Assembly (NCBI RefSeq): GCF_019145355.1
Contig: NZ_JAHSTY010000001.1
Location: 3,038,001-3,102,000 of the forward strand
Direction: 5' to 3'
Length of the DNA: 64,000 nucleotides
Source of the DNA: Pseudomonas azadiae
Lineage (GTDB): Bacteria > Pseudomonadota > Gammaproteobacteria > Pseudomonadales > Pseudomonadaceae
Below are positions 10,961 through 20,579 of this stretch, piece after piece. Each line of letters opens with the position of its first letter. Position 1 is the stretch's first letter. Both the position numbers and the translations under genes were made by a program. The notes under the pieces were generated by a model that had not been told where the DNA came from, did not search any database, and saw nothing but the letters and a program-made list of their open reading frames with translations.

Positions 10961-10972
10961 ATTGGATCCAAT
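10961..10972. promoter_or_regulatory. Palindromic operator candidate upstream of the gntR gene
   Basis: attggatccaat is a perfect 12-bp palindrome 43 nt upstream of the regulator's start codon. FCD-type GntR dimers often bind short palindromes of this size. The rest of the 10919-11281 gap (363 nt) has no gene I can support and must hold the two divergent promoters. Confidence 0.5.
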
Positions 10973-11281
10973 GCACACTAGAGGCTGCCCATAAGCTTGT
11001 CAAACTCGCACAGTTTCGGCTTGTAAGCGCATCAACATGGCATTCCGAGCACCCACAGCCGGGCTTTATCAAGTCTTACGCAGCCACGTTCAACTTGCCT
11101 GCTGTCGAGCGAGTCGTTGCGACAACACCCCAATACTTGGCGGGCGCAGTATCAGCCCTGGACGTCCAGCGGCGGGGAGTTACGCCAGAACATTTCCCGT
11201 CTATCGTTATTCGTTAACGGTATTTAAATTGCCGTTCTTATATCTATAAAGTCAACTTCCTGTCTGACCGGGAGTGACCTC

Positions 11282-12175
11282 ATGTCCGCCACCTCTACTG
11301 CTCCAACAGCGACCGCCATTACCCAAGCCTTTGATATTCATCCATTGCCCGGCGGTGTCGGCGCAGAAATTATTGGCCTGGATTTGTCGCAACCGGTCAA
11401 CGACGAGGATTTCGCACGCATTCACCGTGCGCATCTGGAGCATCACGTCGTGGTGTTCCGAGACCAACGCATCACCCCCGAGCAACAGATTGCCTTCAGC
11501 CGCCGCTTCGGCGTGCTGCAGATCCACGTGCTCAAACAGTTTCTGTTGGCCCACCATCCGGAAATCCTGATCGTTTCCAACATCATTGAAAATGGTCAAT
11601 CCATTGGGCTGGGTGATGCGGGCAAGTTCTGGCATTCGGACCTGTCCTATAAAGAGCTACCAAGCCTGGGCTCGATGCTGCACGCCCAGGAACTGCCCAG
11701 CGAAGGCGGCGATACCTTGTTTGCCGATATGCACAAAGCCTGGGACCAACTGCCCGAGCACCTGCGCAAAGCTGTTGAGGGCCGCAGCGCCGCACATTCC
11801 TACACCGCGCGTTACAGCGAAACCAAATTCGAAGGCAACTGGCGGCCCACGTTGACCCCCGAGCAGCTTGCCCAGGTCGCTGAAGTGGTGCATCCCATCG
11901 TGCGCACCCACCCGGAAAGCGGCCGCAAGGCGCTGTTTGTCAGTGAGGGCTTCACCACCCGCATCGTCGGCCTGCCGGAAGACGAAAGCCGCGATCTATT
12001 GGCCCAGCTCTACGCCCACAGCGTGCTGCCACACAACCTCTACCGCCACCACTGGCAGCCCCACGACCTGGTGTTCTGGGACAACCGCTCGCTGATCCAC
12101 CTGGCTGCCGGCTGCCCGAGCCATCTGCGCCGCAAGCTGTACCGCACCACCATCCAGGGCGACGCGCCTTTCTGA
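11282..12175 (+). CDS. TauD/TfdA-family 2-oxoglutarate-dependent dioxygenase
   Basis: A 297-residue nonheme Fe(II) dioxygenase. The HxD iron motif is in FWHSDLSYK and the distal histidine is probably in the segment around WDNRSLIHLA. A gggag ribosome-binding site precedes the start. It is the first gene of an operon with an ABC importer of the taurine/sulfonate/nitrate class, separated from the binding-protein gene by 8 nt. This suggests the imported compound is cleaved by this enzyme. TauD family members act on taurine, other sulfonates, sulfate esters, 2,4-D and more, so the substrate cannot be fixed from sequence. The order differs from tauABCD. Confidence 0.88.
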   Translation: MSATSTAPTATAITQAFDIHPLPGGVGAEIIGLDLSQPVNDEDFARIHRAHLEHHVVVFRDQRITPEQQIAFSRRFGVLQIHVLKQFLLAHHPEILIVSNIIENGQSIGLGDAGKFWHSDLSYKELPSLGSMLHAQELPSEGGDTLFADMHKAWDQLPEHLRKAVEGRSAAHSYTARYSETKFEGNWRPTLTPEQLAQVAEVVHPIVRTHPESGRKALFVSEGFTTRIVGLPEDESRDLLAQLYAHSVLPHNLYRHHWQPHDLVFWDNRSLIHLAAGCPSHLRRKLYRTTIQGDAPF

Positions 12176-12183
12176 TTCGGAGC

Positions 12184-13215
12184 ATGACCATGTCCAGGAA
12201 AATCCCATTTGCACGGCTGGCCGCGACCGTCGGCCTGGGTCTGAGCCTGCTGGCCGGCAGCCTTGTTGCGCCAGCGGCCGCGCAGGCAGAAGGCGAGATT
12301 CGCATCGCCGAACAGTTCGGCATCGTCTACCTGCTCCTCAATGTCGTGCGCGACCAGCACCTGATCGAGAAGTACGGCAAGCAGGCGGGCATTGACATCA
12401 AGGTCGACTGGACCCAGCTGTCCGGCGGCGCAGCCGTCAATGACGCATTGCTTTCAGGTTCCATCGACATCGCCGGTGCCGGCGTCGGGCCGCTGTTGAC
12501 CATCTGGGACCGCACTTATGGCAAGCAGAACGTCAAGGCCGTGGCATCACTGGGCAACTTCCCGTACTACCTGGTGAGCAACAATCCCAAGGTCAAGACC
12601 ATCGCCGATTTCACCGAGAACGATCGCATCGCGGTACCGGCGGTGGGCGTGTCTGTGCAATCGCGCTTTCTGCAATACGCCGCGGCCAAGCAGTGGGGCG
12701 ACGCCGCATTCAATCGCCTCGACAAGTACACCATTGCCGTCCCGCATCCGGATGCCACTGCCGCCCTGATCGCCGGCGGCACCGAGCTGACCGGGCACTT
12801 TTCCAACCCGCCATTCCAGGATCAGGCGCTGAGCAACCCGAACGTGCACGTGGTGCTCAACACCTACGATCTGCTCGGCCCCAACTCTCCGACGGTGCTG
12901 TTCGCCACCGAGAAGTTCCGCAACGACAACCCTAAGACCTACGCCGCATTCGTCGACGCGTTGACCGAAGCGGCGCAGTTCGTCCAAAACGACAAGGGCG
13001 CTGCGGCCGACACGTATATCCGCGTGACCAAGGCCAGGATCGACCGCGCCGAACTGCTGAAAATCATCGACAACCCGCAGTTCGAATTCAGCATCACGCC
13101 AAAAAACACCTACCCGCTGGCGGAGTTCCTCCACCGCGTTGGCGCCATCAAGCACAAACCTGAATCCTGGAAGGACTACTTCTTCCAGGACGCCAAGCCC
13201 CTGCAAGGAAGTTGA
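12184..13215 (+). CDS. ABC transporter substrate-binding protein (SsuA/TauA/NMT1 type)
   Basis: A 343-residue periplasmic binding protein. A signal peptide ends near APAAAQA-EGEIRIA (about residue 36). The mature part has the two-lobed NMT1/ThiY-like fold typical of sulfonate, nitrate and pyrimidine-precursor importers, with the SGSIDIAGAGVGPLL segment. A second ATG lies two codons downstream. It sits between the dioxygenase and the ATPase genes, with 1 nt separating its stop from the ATPase start. Confidence 0.88.
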   Translation: MTMSRKIPFARLAATVGLGLSLLAGSLVAPAAAQAEGEIRIAEQFGIVYLLLNVVRDQHLIEKYGKQAGIDIKVDWTQLSGGAAVNDALLSGSIDIAGAGVGPLLTIWDRTYGKQNVKAVASLGNFPYYLVSNNPKVKTIADFTENDRIAVPAVGVSVQSRFLQYAAAKQWGDAAFNRLDKYTIAVPHPDATAALIAGGTELTGHFSNPPFQDQALSNPNVHVVLNTYDLLGPNSPTVLFATEKFRNDNPKTYAAFVDALTEAAQFVQNDKGAAADTYIRVTKARIDRAELLKIIDNPQFEFSITPKNTYPLAEFLHRVGAIKHKPESWKDYFFQDAKPLQGS

Positions 13216-13216
13216 C

Positions 13217-14068
13217 ATGAACGCACCCTTGCAAGGCCACACGGCCAGCAACCTGCACACCGCCGCGCCGTTGCTGGCGGTGGATAACGTCAGCCTGGAG
13301 TACCGCACCCCCGAGCGCGTGGTGCGGGCCACGCACCAGGTGAGTTTCGAGATCGACCCGGCCGACCGCTACGTACTGCTCGGCCCATCGGGCTGCGGCA
13401 AATCCACCTTGCTCAAATCCATCGCCGGGTTTATCAAGCCGTGTGAAGGCGAGATCCGTCTGTTGGGGCAGAAGGTTGAGCAACCGGGCCCGGACCGCAT
13501 CGTAGTGTTCCAGGAATTCGACCAGTTGCCGCCGTGGAAAACCGTCAAACAGAACGTGATGTTTCCGCTGTTGGCCTCGAAGACCTTAAAGCGTGTTGAT
13601 GCCGAAGAACGCGCGCTGCATTACCTCGACAAAGTCGGCCTCAGCGCTTTCGCCGACGCCTACCCGCACACGCTTTCCGGCGGCATGAAAGCCCGTGTGG
13701 CGATTGCCCGCGCGTTGGCCATGCAGCCGAAAATCCTGCTGATGGACGAACCCTTCGCCGCTCTCGACGCGCTGACCCGGCGCAAGATGCAGGAAGAACT
13801 GCTGCTGCTCTGGGAAGAGGTGCGTTTTACCCTGTTGTTCGTCACCCACTCCATCGAAGAGGCGCTGGTGGTGGGCAATCGTATCCTGCTGTTGTCGCCC
13901 CATCCCGGACGGGTGCGCGCGGAAATCCACAGCCATCAATACGACCTGCACAGCCTCGGCGGCGTGGCGTTCCAGGCGTCGGCGCGGCGGATTCACCGCC
14001 TGTTGTTCGATGAAGCACCCCAGGCCGAACGTGAGTTGGGTTTTGCCGACATCCGCATCGCTTATTGA
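13217..14068 (+). CDS. ABC transporter ATP-binding protein (SsuB/TauB type)
   Basis: A 283-residue nucleotide-binding subunit that energises the importer. The Walker A is GPSGCGKS, the signature motif reads LSGGMKARVAIARAL and the Walker B ILLMDEPFAALD, followed by the H-loop in VTHSIEEA. A longer in-frame reading begins inside the preceding gene, but the ATG at 13217, right after the binding-protein stop, is the natural start. A C-terminal extension of about 40 residues follows the core domain. Confidence 0.92.
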   Translation: MNAPLQGHTASNLHTAAPLLAVDNVSLEYRTPERVVRATHQVSFEIDPADRYVLLGPSGCGKSTLLKSIAGFIKPCEGEIRLLGQKVEQPGPDRIVVFQEFDQLPPWKTVKQNVMFPLLASKTLKRVDAEERALHYLDKVGLSAFADAYPHTLSGGMKARVAIARALAMQPKILLMDEPFAALDALTRRKMQEELLLLWEEVRFTLLFVTHSIEEALVVGNRILLLSPHPGRVRAEIHSHQYDLHSLGGVAFQASARRIHRLLFDEAPQAERELGFADIRIAY

Positions 14069-14079
14069 AGGGCCGACTC

Positions 14080-14928
14080 ATGCGCCAGGAATACGAAATC
14101 ACCCTCGAGCCGCTGCTCAGCGTTCCCGTGGAACGCGCGCTCCCGCTGCGCCAGCGCCTGTGGCAACAAGGCTGGCTGCGCAAGGGCCTGATCCTGATCG
14201 TGCTCGCGATCCTCTGGGAAGCCATCGCGCGCTACCAGAACAATGACTTGTTGCTGCCCAGTTTTCTCCAGACCGCTCACGCCCTTTACGACGGCTTACT
14301 CAGCGGCGAACTGTTGAGCAAGGTGAGCATTTCGCTGGTCGTGCTGATCAAGGGCTACCTGATCGGCATCGTGCTGGCGTTTGCCCTGACCACCCTGGCG
14401 GTGTCGACGCAATTGGGCCGCGACCTGCTCAGCACCCTGACCTCGATGTTCAACCCCCTGCCGGCCATCGCGCTGTTGCCGCTGGCGCTGTTGTGGTTTG
14501 GCCTGGGGCAGAACAGCCTGATCTTCGTGCTGGTGCATTCGGTGCTCTGGGCATTGGCGCTCAATACCTATTCGGGGTTCCTCGGCGTGTCCGAAACCCT
14601 GCGCATGGCTGGCCGCAACTATGGCCTCAAGGGCATGCGTTTCGTGCTGTTCATCCTGATTCCGGCGGCGCTGCCGTCGATCCTCGCCGGCCTCAAAATC
14701 GGCTGGGCCTTTGCCTGGCGCACACTGATCGCCGCCGAGCTGGTGTTCGGCGCCACCAGCGGCAAGGGTGGCCTGGGGTGGTACATTTTCCAGAACCGCA
14801 ACGAGCTGTACACCGACAAAGTGTTCGCCGGGTTGGCCGTGGTGATCCTGATCGGCCTGCTGGTGGAGAACCTGGTGTTTGACACGTTCGAGCGGCTGAC
14901 CGTGAAACGCTGGGGCATGCAGCGCTGA
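14080..14928 (+). CDS. ABC transporter permease (SsuC/TauC type)
   Basis: A 282-residue inner-membrane permease with about six membrane segments. The BPD_transp_1 coupling loop lies around AGRNYGLKGMRFVLFILIPA. The ATG at 14080 is chosen over a TTG at 14065 that overlaps the ATPase stop. With the two preceding genes it completes a binding-protein-dependent importer. Confidence 0.92.
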   Translation: MRQEYEITLEPLLSVPVERALPLRQRLWQQGWLRKGLILIVLAILWEAIARYQNNDLLLPSFLQTAHALYDGLLSGELLSKVSISLVVLIKGYLIGIVLAFALTTLAVSTQLGRDLLSTLTSMFNPLPAIALLPLALLWFGLGQNSLIFVLVHSVLWALALNTYSGFLGVSETLRMAGRNYGLKGMRFVLFILIPAALPSILAGLKIGWAFAWRTLIAAELVFGATSGKGGLGWYIFQNRNELYTDKVFAGLAVVILIGLLVENLVFDTFERLTVKRWGMQR

Positions 14929-14979
14929 ATACGCTACGATTGCGCCGAGTTCACTCCCCACTGAACACGAGTGCCTGGC

Positions 14980-15900
14980 ATGCAACTACCGGACATGAAC
15001 CTGCTGGTCGCCCTCGACGCCTTGCTGGATGAGGGCAGCGTGGTCGGCGCGGCGCGCCGCATGAACCTTAGCCCGGCGGCCATGAGCCGCACCCTAACGC
15101 GCATTCGCGAAGCCGTGGGCGATCCGATCCTGGTGCGCGCCGGTCGCGGCCTGGTGCCGACGCCCAAGGCGCTGCAGTTGCAGGGCCAGGTGCGCAACGT
15201 GGTGGAGCAGGCAGCGTTGCTGTTTCGCTCGGCGGATCAAGTGGACCTGAGCACGTTGCGTCGCCGCTTCAGCGTGCGCGCCAATGACTTTTTTATCGGC
15301 GTGTATGGCGGTCGCCTGTTCGACACCATGGAGCGCATGGCGCCGTTGTGCGAGCTGTGCTTCGTGCCCGAAGGCGACACCGACGATGAAGCCCTGCGTG
15401 AAGGGCGACTGGATTTGCGGGTGAGCAACACTATGCCGGCAAGCCCCGAGGTGAAGGTGCAGAATCTGTTTTCCACCACCTTCGTCGGCCTGGCGCGGGA
15501 AGACCATCCGCTGTTCGACGAAGAAATCACCGCCGCTCGTTTCGCCAGCTATTCCCACATCAGCATCTCGCGGCGCGGCATTGCGCGCGGGCCGATCGAC
15601 ACCGCGCTGAACGCCCAGGGCCTGGAGCGCCGCGTGGCGCTGATCGCCCCAGGCTTTCACGGCGCGATGTTCATGCTGCCCGATTCCGACCTGCTCCTGC
15701 CGGTGCCCAAGGAAGCGCTCCTGAGCGCCAACCGCCTCAAATTGCCGTTGCGCGCGTTTGCTTTGCCGATCTCCTTGCCGACGCTGGTATTGGCCCAATC
15801 CTGGCATCCGCGTTTCGACAAAGACCCCGCCCATAGATGGCTGCGGGAAACCATGCGCGAGAGTTGCCACGCCACTTGGCTGGAAGCGCAACCGGCTTAA
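14980..15900 (+). CDS. LysR-family transcriptional regulator
   Basis: A LysR regulator of about 306 residues. The N-terminal helix-turn-helix is in GSVVGAARRMNLSPAAMSR, followed by a periplasmic-binding-fold effector domain. It follows the ABC operon on the same strand by about 50 nt and may control it, possibly with the imported compound as coinducer. A GTG at 14971 is an alternative start three codons upstream. Confidence 0.88.
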   Translation: MQLPDMNLLVALDALLDEGSVVGAARRMNLSPAAMSRTLTRIREAVGDPILVRAGRGLVPTPKALQLQGQVRNVVEQAALLFRSADQVDLSTLRRRFSVRANDFFIGVYGGRLFDTMERMAPLCELCFVPEGDTDDEALREGRLDLRVSNTMPASPEVKVQNLFSTTFVGLAREDHPLFDEEITAARFASYSHISISRRGIARGPIDTALNAQGLERRVALIAPGFHGAMFMLPDSDLLLPVPKEALLSANRLKLPLRAFALPISLPTLVLAQSWHPRFDKDPAHRWLRETMRESCHATWLEAQPA

Positions 15901-15917
15901 AGTGAAAATACGGTCTA

Positions 15918-16252
15918 TGTGGGAGCTGGCTTGCCTGCGATAGCGGTGGGCCAAATAACCAATCTGTATCAGACAGTCCGCCATCGCACTGGGCATCTAC
16001 ACACTTTTGTAGTGAGCGGGCTTGTCCCGCGCTGGGCTGAAGCGGCCCCAAACCAGGCGAATTGCGTTTATCTGAAACTGCGCGGTGTCTTTATTGGGGC
16101 GGCTTCGCCACCCAGCGCGGGACAAGCCCGCTCACTACAGGGAGATTTTCAGCCTTTGAAAGCTGTGTAGATACCCGTGCTGCGACAGCGGTGGGCCAAA
16201 TAACCAATCTGTATCAGACAGTCCGCCATCGCAGGCAAGCCAGCTTCCACAG
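15918..16252. repeat. Composite nested REPIN-like element, copy 1
   Basis: Several inverted repeats are nested here. The outer arms are tgtgggagctggcttgcc and a complementary end at about 16233-16252. Inside is a GII-type REPIN with arms gtgagcgggcttgtcccgcg and its complement. A direct repeat of about 47 bp, starting agcggtgggccaaataacc, occurs on both sides of the inner element (about 15942-15988 and 16187-16233). The inner palindrome is shared with 36484-36792. This fills the gap between the LysR gene and the efflux operon. Confidence 0.8.
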
Positions 16253-16373
16253 GAATCAGTACTGGATTTTAGAATTGCGTCTGGCGCACTTATAACCTGC
16301 CGACAAGTAACTTTTTGGCATGGATGTACCTGATTAAACTGCTCGGGTATTGATCATTCCGAGTGACCTGTTC

Positions 16374-17909
16374 ATGACTTCCCTCGCTGCTCCCGCCCTT
16401 GAGGCCGCAGCCAAGCCCGTCGCCATCACGCCTCCCGTCTTCGGCCCGCGCATCATCATCGGCCTGGTTGGCGTGTTGTTGGCAGTGCTGGTTTCGGGCC
16501 TCAACGAGATGGTCACCAAGGTCGCGCTCGCGGATATTCGCGGTGCGCTGTCCATCGGTTTTGATGAAGGCACCTGGCTGGTTGCGGCCTACACCGCCAC
16601 CTCGGTGTCCGCCATGGCCTTCGCGCCCTGGTGTTCGGTGACGTTCTCCCTGCGCCGCTTCACCCTGTGCGCCATCGGCCTGTTCACGCTGCTTGGCATT
16701 CTCTGCCCGTTCGCGCCGAACTATGAAAGCCTGCTGGTGTTGCGCACCGTGCAAGGCCTGGCCGGTGGCGCGTTGCCGCCGATGCTGATGACCGTCGCGT
16801 TGCGTTTCCTGCCGGCCAGCGTCAAGCTTTACGGCCTGGCCGGCTATGCACTCACCGCCACCTTCGGCCCAAGCCTGGGCACGCCGTTGGCGGCGCTGTG
16901 GACAGAATATGTCGGCTGGCAGTGGGCGTTCTGGCAAATCGTCGCGCCGTGTCTGCTGGCGATGGCCGCCGTGGCCTACGGGGTGCCGCAGGACCCGCTG
17001 CGCCTGGAGCGCTTCAAGCAGTTCAACTGGCGCGGCCTGCTGCTGGGCTTTCCGGCGATCTGCATGCTGGTGATCGGCATCCTGCAAGGCAATCGCCTGG
17101 ACTGGTTCGAATCGGGGCTGATCACCTGTCTGCTGTTGGGCGGCAGCGCGTTGCTGGTGCTGTTCATGCTCAATGAATGGTCGCATCCGATGCCGTTTTT
17201 CAAGCTGCAGATGCTCGGCCTGCGCAACCTCTCGTTTGCCTTGATTGTGCTGGCGGGCGTGCTGATGGTGCTGACTTCGGTGATCATCATCCCGTCCAGT
17301 TTTCTGGCTCAGGTGCAGGGTTATCGGCCGCTGCAAACCGCGCCAGTGATGTTGCTGATGGCGCTGCCGCAGTTGATCGCGCTGCCGCTGGTGGCAGCGC
17401 TGTGCAACCTGCGCTGGGTCGATTGCCGCTGGGTGCTGGGGATCGGGCTGGGCATGCTGGTGCTGTGTTGCGTGGGCAGTTCGCAGTTGACCTCGGCGTG
17501 GATTCGCGACGATTTCTACGGACTGTACCTGCTGCAGATTCTGGGGCAACCGATGGCCGTGCTGCCGCTGCTGATGCTGTCCACCGGCAGCATCCAGCCA
17601 ATGGACGGCCCGTTCGCCTCGGCCTGGTTCAACACCGTCAAGGGCTTGGCCGCCGTGATCGCCACGGGCCTGCTCGATACCTTGACCACCCAACGCCTGC
17701 ACTTCCACTCGACCATGTTGGTGGACCGCCTGGGCAACTCGCCCCTGGCCGACGGCGCCGCGCCGGGCTTGGCGCACCGTCTGCACGAGCAGGCCGTGGT
17801 GCTGACTTCTTCGGATCTCTACTACGTCATGGCCGCCGTCGCGGCGGCGTTGATCCTGCTGATTTTCTGGATGCCCACGCGGATCTTCCCGCCTCGCGCA
17901 CCGACTTGA
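16374..17909 (+). CDS. MFS drug exporter, EmrB/QacA (DHA2) type
   Basis: An inner-membrane proton-driven exporter of 511 residues with about 14 membrane segments. It shows the MFS motif region FDEGTWLVAAYTATSVSAMAF and the motif-C-like stretch GYALTATFGPSLGTPLAALW. The ATG at 16374 is preferred over an upstream TTG. It is followed 15 nt later by a HlyD/EmrA adaptor and then an outer-membrane channel, so the three should form a tripartite pump across both membranes. The substrate is unknown. Confidence 0.9.
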   Translation: MTSLAAPALEAAAKPVAITPPVFGPRIIIGLVGVLLAVLVSGLNEMVTKVALADIRGALSIGFDEGTWLVAAYTATSVSAMAFAPWCSVTFSLRRFTLCAIGLFTLLGILCPFAPNYESLLVLRTVQGLAGGALPPMLMTVALRFLPASVKLYGLAGYALTATFGPSLGTPLAALWTEYVGWQWAFWQIVAPCLLAMAAVAYGVPQDPLRLERFKQFNWRGLLLGFPAICMLVIGILQGNRLDWFESGLITCLLLGGSALLVLFMLNEWSHPMPFFKLQMLGLRNLSFALIVLAGVLMVLTSVIIIPSSFLAQVQGYRPLQTAPVMLLMALPQLIALPLVAALCNLRWVDCRWVLGIGLGMLVLCCVGSSQLTSAWIRDDFYGLYLLQILGQPMAVLPLLMLSTGSIQPMDGPFASAWFNTVKGLAAVIATGLLDTLTTQRLHFHSTMLVDRLGNSPLADGAAPGLAHRLHEQAVVLTSSDLYYVMAAVAAALILLIFWMPTRIFPPRAPT

Positions 17910-17924
17910 TTGAAAGGACTGTTC

Positions 17925-18983
17925 ATGAAACGCAAAGACAAAATTGCCGTCTCCGTTATCGCCGTACTGGCGGTTGGGGTAATCGTGTACCTGGCCGCGC
18001 CGGGTCTGCTGGGCAGCAAGCGCCAGACCACCAACGACGCGTTCGTCGCCGCTGACTTTACCCTGGTGGCGCCACGCGTGGCGGGCTTCATCAAGGACGT
18101 GCTGGTGGAGGACAACCAGCGCGTCAAGGCCGGCCAGTTGCTGGCGCTGATCGACGACCGCGATTTCCGTGCCGCCGCTCAAGCGGCTGACGCCGATACC
18201 CTGGTTGCCCAGGCCCAGCTGAAAAACGCTGCCGCCACCCTTGAACGCCAAAGCTCGGTGATCGCCCAGGCGCAGGCTACTGTCGCGGCGGATCGTGCCG
18301 AAGTGGCCTTCGCCGAACACGAACTGAACCGCTACAACCACCTCGCCGGTGTGGGCGCGGGCACCGTGCAGAACGCCCAGCAAGCCAAGACCCGCATCGA
18401 CCAGGCCACCGCGCGCCTGGCCAATGCCACGGCGGTGCTGGCGGCCGAACGCAAGCAAGTGGAGATCCTCACCGCCCAGCGCGATGCCGCCGAAGGTGGG
18501 CTCAAGCGCGCCCAGGCCGCGCTGGAGCTGGCCAGCTATCAGCTGTCGTACACGCGCATCGTCGCCCCGGTGGACGGCATGGTCGGCGAGCGTGCGGTGC
18601 GGGTCGGCGCCTATGTGACGCCGGGCAGCAAGATCCTCGCCGTAGTGCCGCTGGAACAGGCCTACGTGGTGGCCAACTTCCAGGAAACCCAGCTCTCCCA
18701 TATGCATGCCGGCCAGTCTGTGCAGGTGCGCGTCGACAGTCTGGACGGTGAGCTGCTCCACGGGCATCTGGAAAGCCTGGCGCCCGCCACCGGGGTAACC
18801 TTCGCTTCGATCAAACCGGATAACGCCACCGGCAACTTCACCAAGGTCGTGCAGCGCATTCCGGTAAAAATCGTCCTCGAACCCAACCAGCCGCTGACCG
18901 AGCGCCTGCGGGTCGGCATGTCGGTGGAAGCCAGCGTCGACACCCAGCCGATCGCGCAGCCGCGTGAGGTGGCCCAGCAATGA
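17925..18983 (+). CDS. HlyD/EmrA-family membrane fusion protein
   Basis: A 352-residue periplasmic adaptor linking the MFS pump to the outer-membrane channel. It has one N-terminal membrane anchor (about 8-28), a biotinyl-lipoyl-like half, a long alpha-hairpin (about 90-210, rich in Ala, Gln and Glu), the second lipoyl half around ARIVAP-like segment YTRIVAPVDGMVGE, and a beta-barrel. The start at 17925 follows an aaagga ribosome-binding site. Its last 4 nt overlap the next gene. Confidence 0.92.
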   Translation: MKRKDKIAVSVIAVLAVGVIVYLAAPGLLGSKRQTTNDAFVAADFTLVAPRVAGFIKDVLVEDNQRVKAGQLLALIDDRDFRAAAQAADADTLVAQAQLKNAAATLERQSSVIAQAQATVAADRAEVAFAEHELNRYNHLAGVGAGTVQNAQQAKTRIDQATARLANATAVLAAERKQVEILTAQRDAAEGGLKRAQAALELASYQLSYTRIVAPVDGMVGERAVRVGAYVTPGSKILAVVPLEQAYVVANFQETQLSHMHAGQSVQVRVDSLDGELLHGHLESLAPATGVTFASIKPDNATGNFTKVVQRIPVKIVLEPNQPLTERLRVGMSVEASVDTQPIAQPREVAQQ

Positions 18984-20425
18984 AACAGATGGCCTGGCTC
19001 ACCTTGAGCCTCATCAGCCTGAGCGCCTGCACCGTAGGCCCGGATTTTCACAAAACCGACAGCCCACAACTGACGCAATGGAGCCAACCCCAGGGGCGCC
19101 AGGCGGCCAGCCGCGCCGTCAGCGACCCGTTGCAGGAGCGCTGGTGGGACGTGTTCCACGACGAACAACTCTCGGCCCTCACACGTCGCGCGCTCACCGA
19201 TAACCTCGACTTGAAACTGGCCGGCGCCCGCCTGGAACAGAGCCGCGCCGTACGCCAGGTAACCACCGCCGAGCGCTACCCCGATGTCGACGCCACGGGG
19301 ACCTACCAGCGCAAGCGCAACAGCGGCAAAGGCTTGAACGATCCGTCCGGTGAAAGCGGCCGTTCGGCGTTCACCCAGTGGGACACGGGCTTCTCGGCAT
19401 CCTGGGAGCTGGACTTCTGGGGCCGCGTCAAACGCGAAACCGAAGCCGCCGACGCCACCCTGCACGTCGCCGAGAACGACCGCCGCGCGGTGCTGCTGTC
19501 AGTCTTGGCCGAGACCGCCCAGGACTACATCCAACTGCGCGGCGTACAGAACACTCGCGCCGTCACCGAGCAAAACCTCGACGTCGCCCGCCATAGCCTC
19601 AAACTTTCGCAACTGCGCCTGGCGGACGGCGTGGCGACGGATCTGGATGTTGCTGAAGCGGCCGCCCAGGTCGCCGCCATCGAAGCGCGCCTGCCGGACC
19701 TGCAGCAACGCCAGGATCAGTTGATCAACGCCCTCAGCCTGTTGATGGGCGAGCCGCCCCAGGCCTTGCATGCGCAGTTGTCCAAGGACGCCGCCGTGCC
19801 GCAAACCCAGCGCCAGGTTGCCATCGGCCTGCCCTCGGAACTGGCCGAGCGCCGCCCGGATATCCGCCAGGCCGAAGCCCGGCTGCACGCCGCCACTGCG
19901 AACATTGGCGTGGCCAAAGGTGACTTCTACCCGCGCATTACCCTGTCGGGCAATCTTGGCTCCCAGGCCATGCAACTCTCGGATCTCGGTTCCTGGGGCT
20001 CACGCGCCTTTGCTTTCGGCCCGCAGTTCAGCTTGCCGCTGTTCCACGGTGGACGACTGCAGGGCATGTTGAAGCTGCGTGAAGCCCAGCAACAGGAAGC
20101 GGCGCTGGCGTACCAGCAAACCGTGCTGCGTGCCTGGCATGAAATCGACGACCAGCTGACCCGCTACAACGCCAGTCAACTGCGCCGCGACAGCCTCGCC
20201 GAAGCCGTGCGCCAGAACCGGATTGCCCTGCGCACCGCGCAGCAGCAGTACGTGGAAGGCGTGGTGGATTTCGTTAACGTGCTCACCGTACAAAGCGCGC
20301 TGCTGGCCACGCAGGAACAGTGGGTGGAAAGCTCAACGGGCGTGTCCCTGGCGATGGTTGGGTTGTATAAGGCGCTTGGAGGAGGGTGGGAATCGGTGTA
20401 TCCACTGCAAACCGCTGGACGCTGA
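18980..20425 (+). CDS. NodT-family outer-membrane efflux lipoprotein
   Basis: A 481-residue TolC-like channel. A lipoprotein signal ends in LISLSAC (lipidated Cys about 17), followed by two OEP repeats whose helices form the periplasmic tunnel. It overlaps the adaptor by 4 nt and ends the operon. The typical TVGPDF segment after the lipidated cysteine is present. A gap of about 155 nt follows. Confidence 0.93.
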   Translation: MKQMAWLTLSLISLSACTVGPDFHKTDSPQLTQWSQPQGRQAASRAVSDPLQERWWDVFHDEQLSALTRRALTDNLDLKLAGARLEQSRAVRQVTTAERYPDVDATGTYQRKRNSGKGLNDPSGESGRSAFTQWDTGFSASWELDFWGRVKRETEAADATLHVAENDRRAVLLSVLAETAQDYIQLRGVQNTRAVTEQNLDVARHSLKLSQLRLADGVATDLDVAEAAAQVAAIEARLPDLQQRQDQLINALSLLMGEPPQALHAQLSKDAAVPQTQRQVAIGLPSELAERRPDIRQAEARLHAATANIGVAKGDFYPRITLSGNLGSQAMQLSDLGSWGSRAFAFGPQFSLPLFHGGRLQGMLKLREAQQQEAALAYQQTVLRAWHEIDDQLTRYNASQLRRDSLAEAVRQNRIALRTAQQQYVEGVVDFVNVLTVQSALLATQEQWVESSTGVSLAMVGLYKALGGGWESVYPLQTAGR

Positions 20426-20579
20426 TCTGGATCGCTACGGCGAAGGGCGCACGGTGGTGTCGAGCCTGACCTACGGCGGGTAGGCAGCCGGTTGTAGGAT
20501 GCGTCCTGATTGAGTCAGGCGGGAACCTTAAACGTCTCGCGAGCGTTAGCTTTCTGCTGACCCTCGCGAGATCTTGCCT

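Noticed and set aside
13139..13216. Longer N-terminus for the ABC ATPase
   Set aside because: It would lie inside the binding-protein gene; the ATG right after that stop gives the usual family start.
11282..14928. Calling the dioxygenase and importer a true taurine operon (tauABCD)
   Set aside because: Gene order differs and no substrate-defining residues could be confirmed; only family-level names are supported.
16290..18980. 896-codon minus-strand open frame opposite the efflux operon
   Set aside because: Composition is an artefact of codon bias (rich in His, Gln, Arg), and it lies antisense to clear MFS and HlyD genes.
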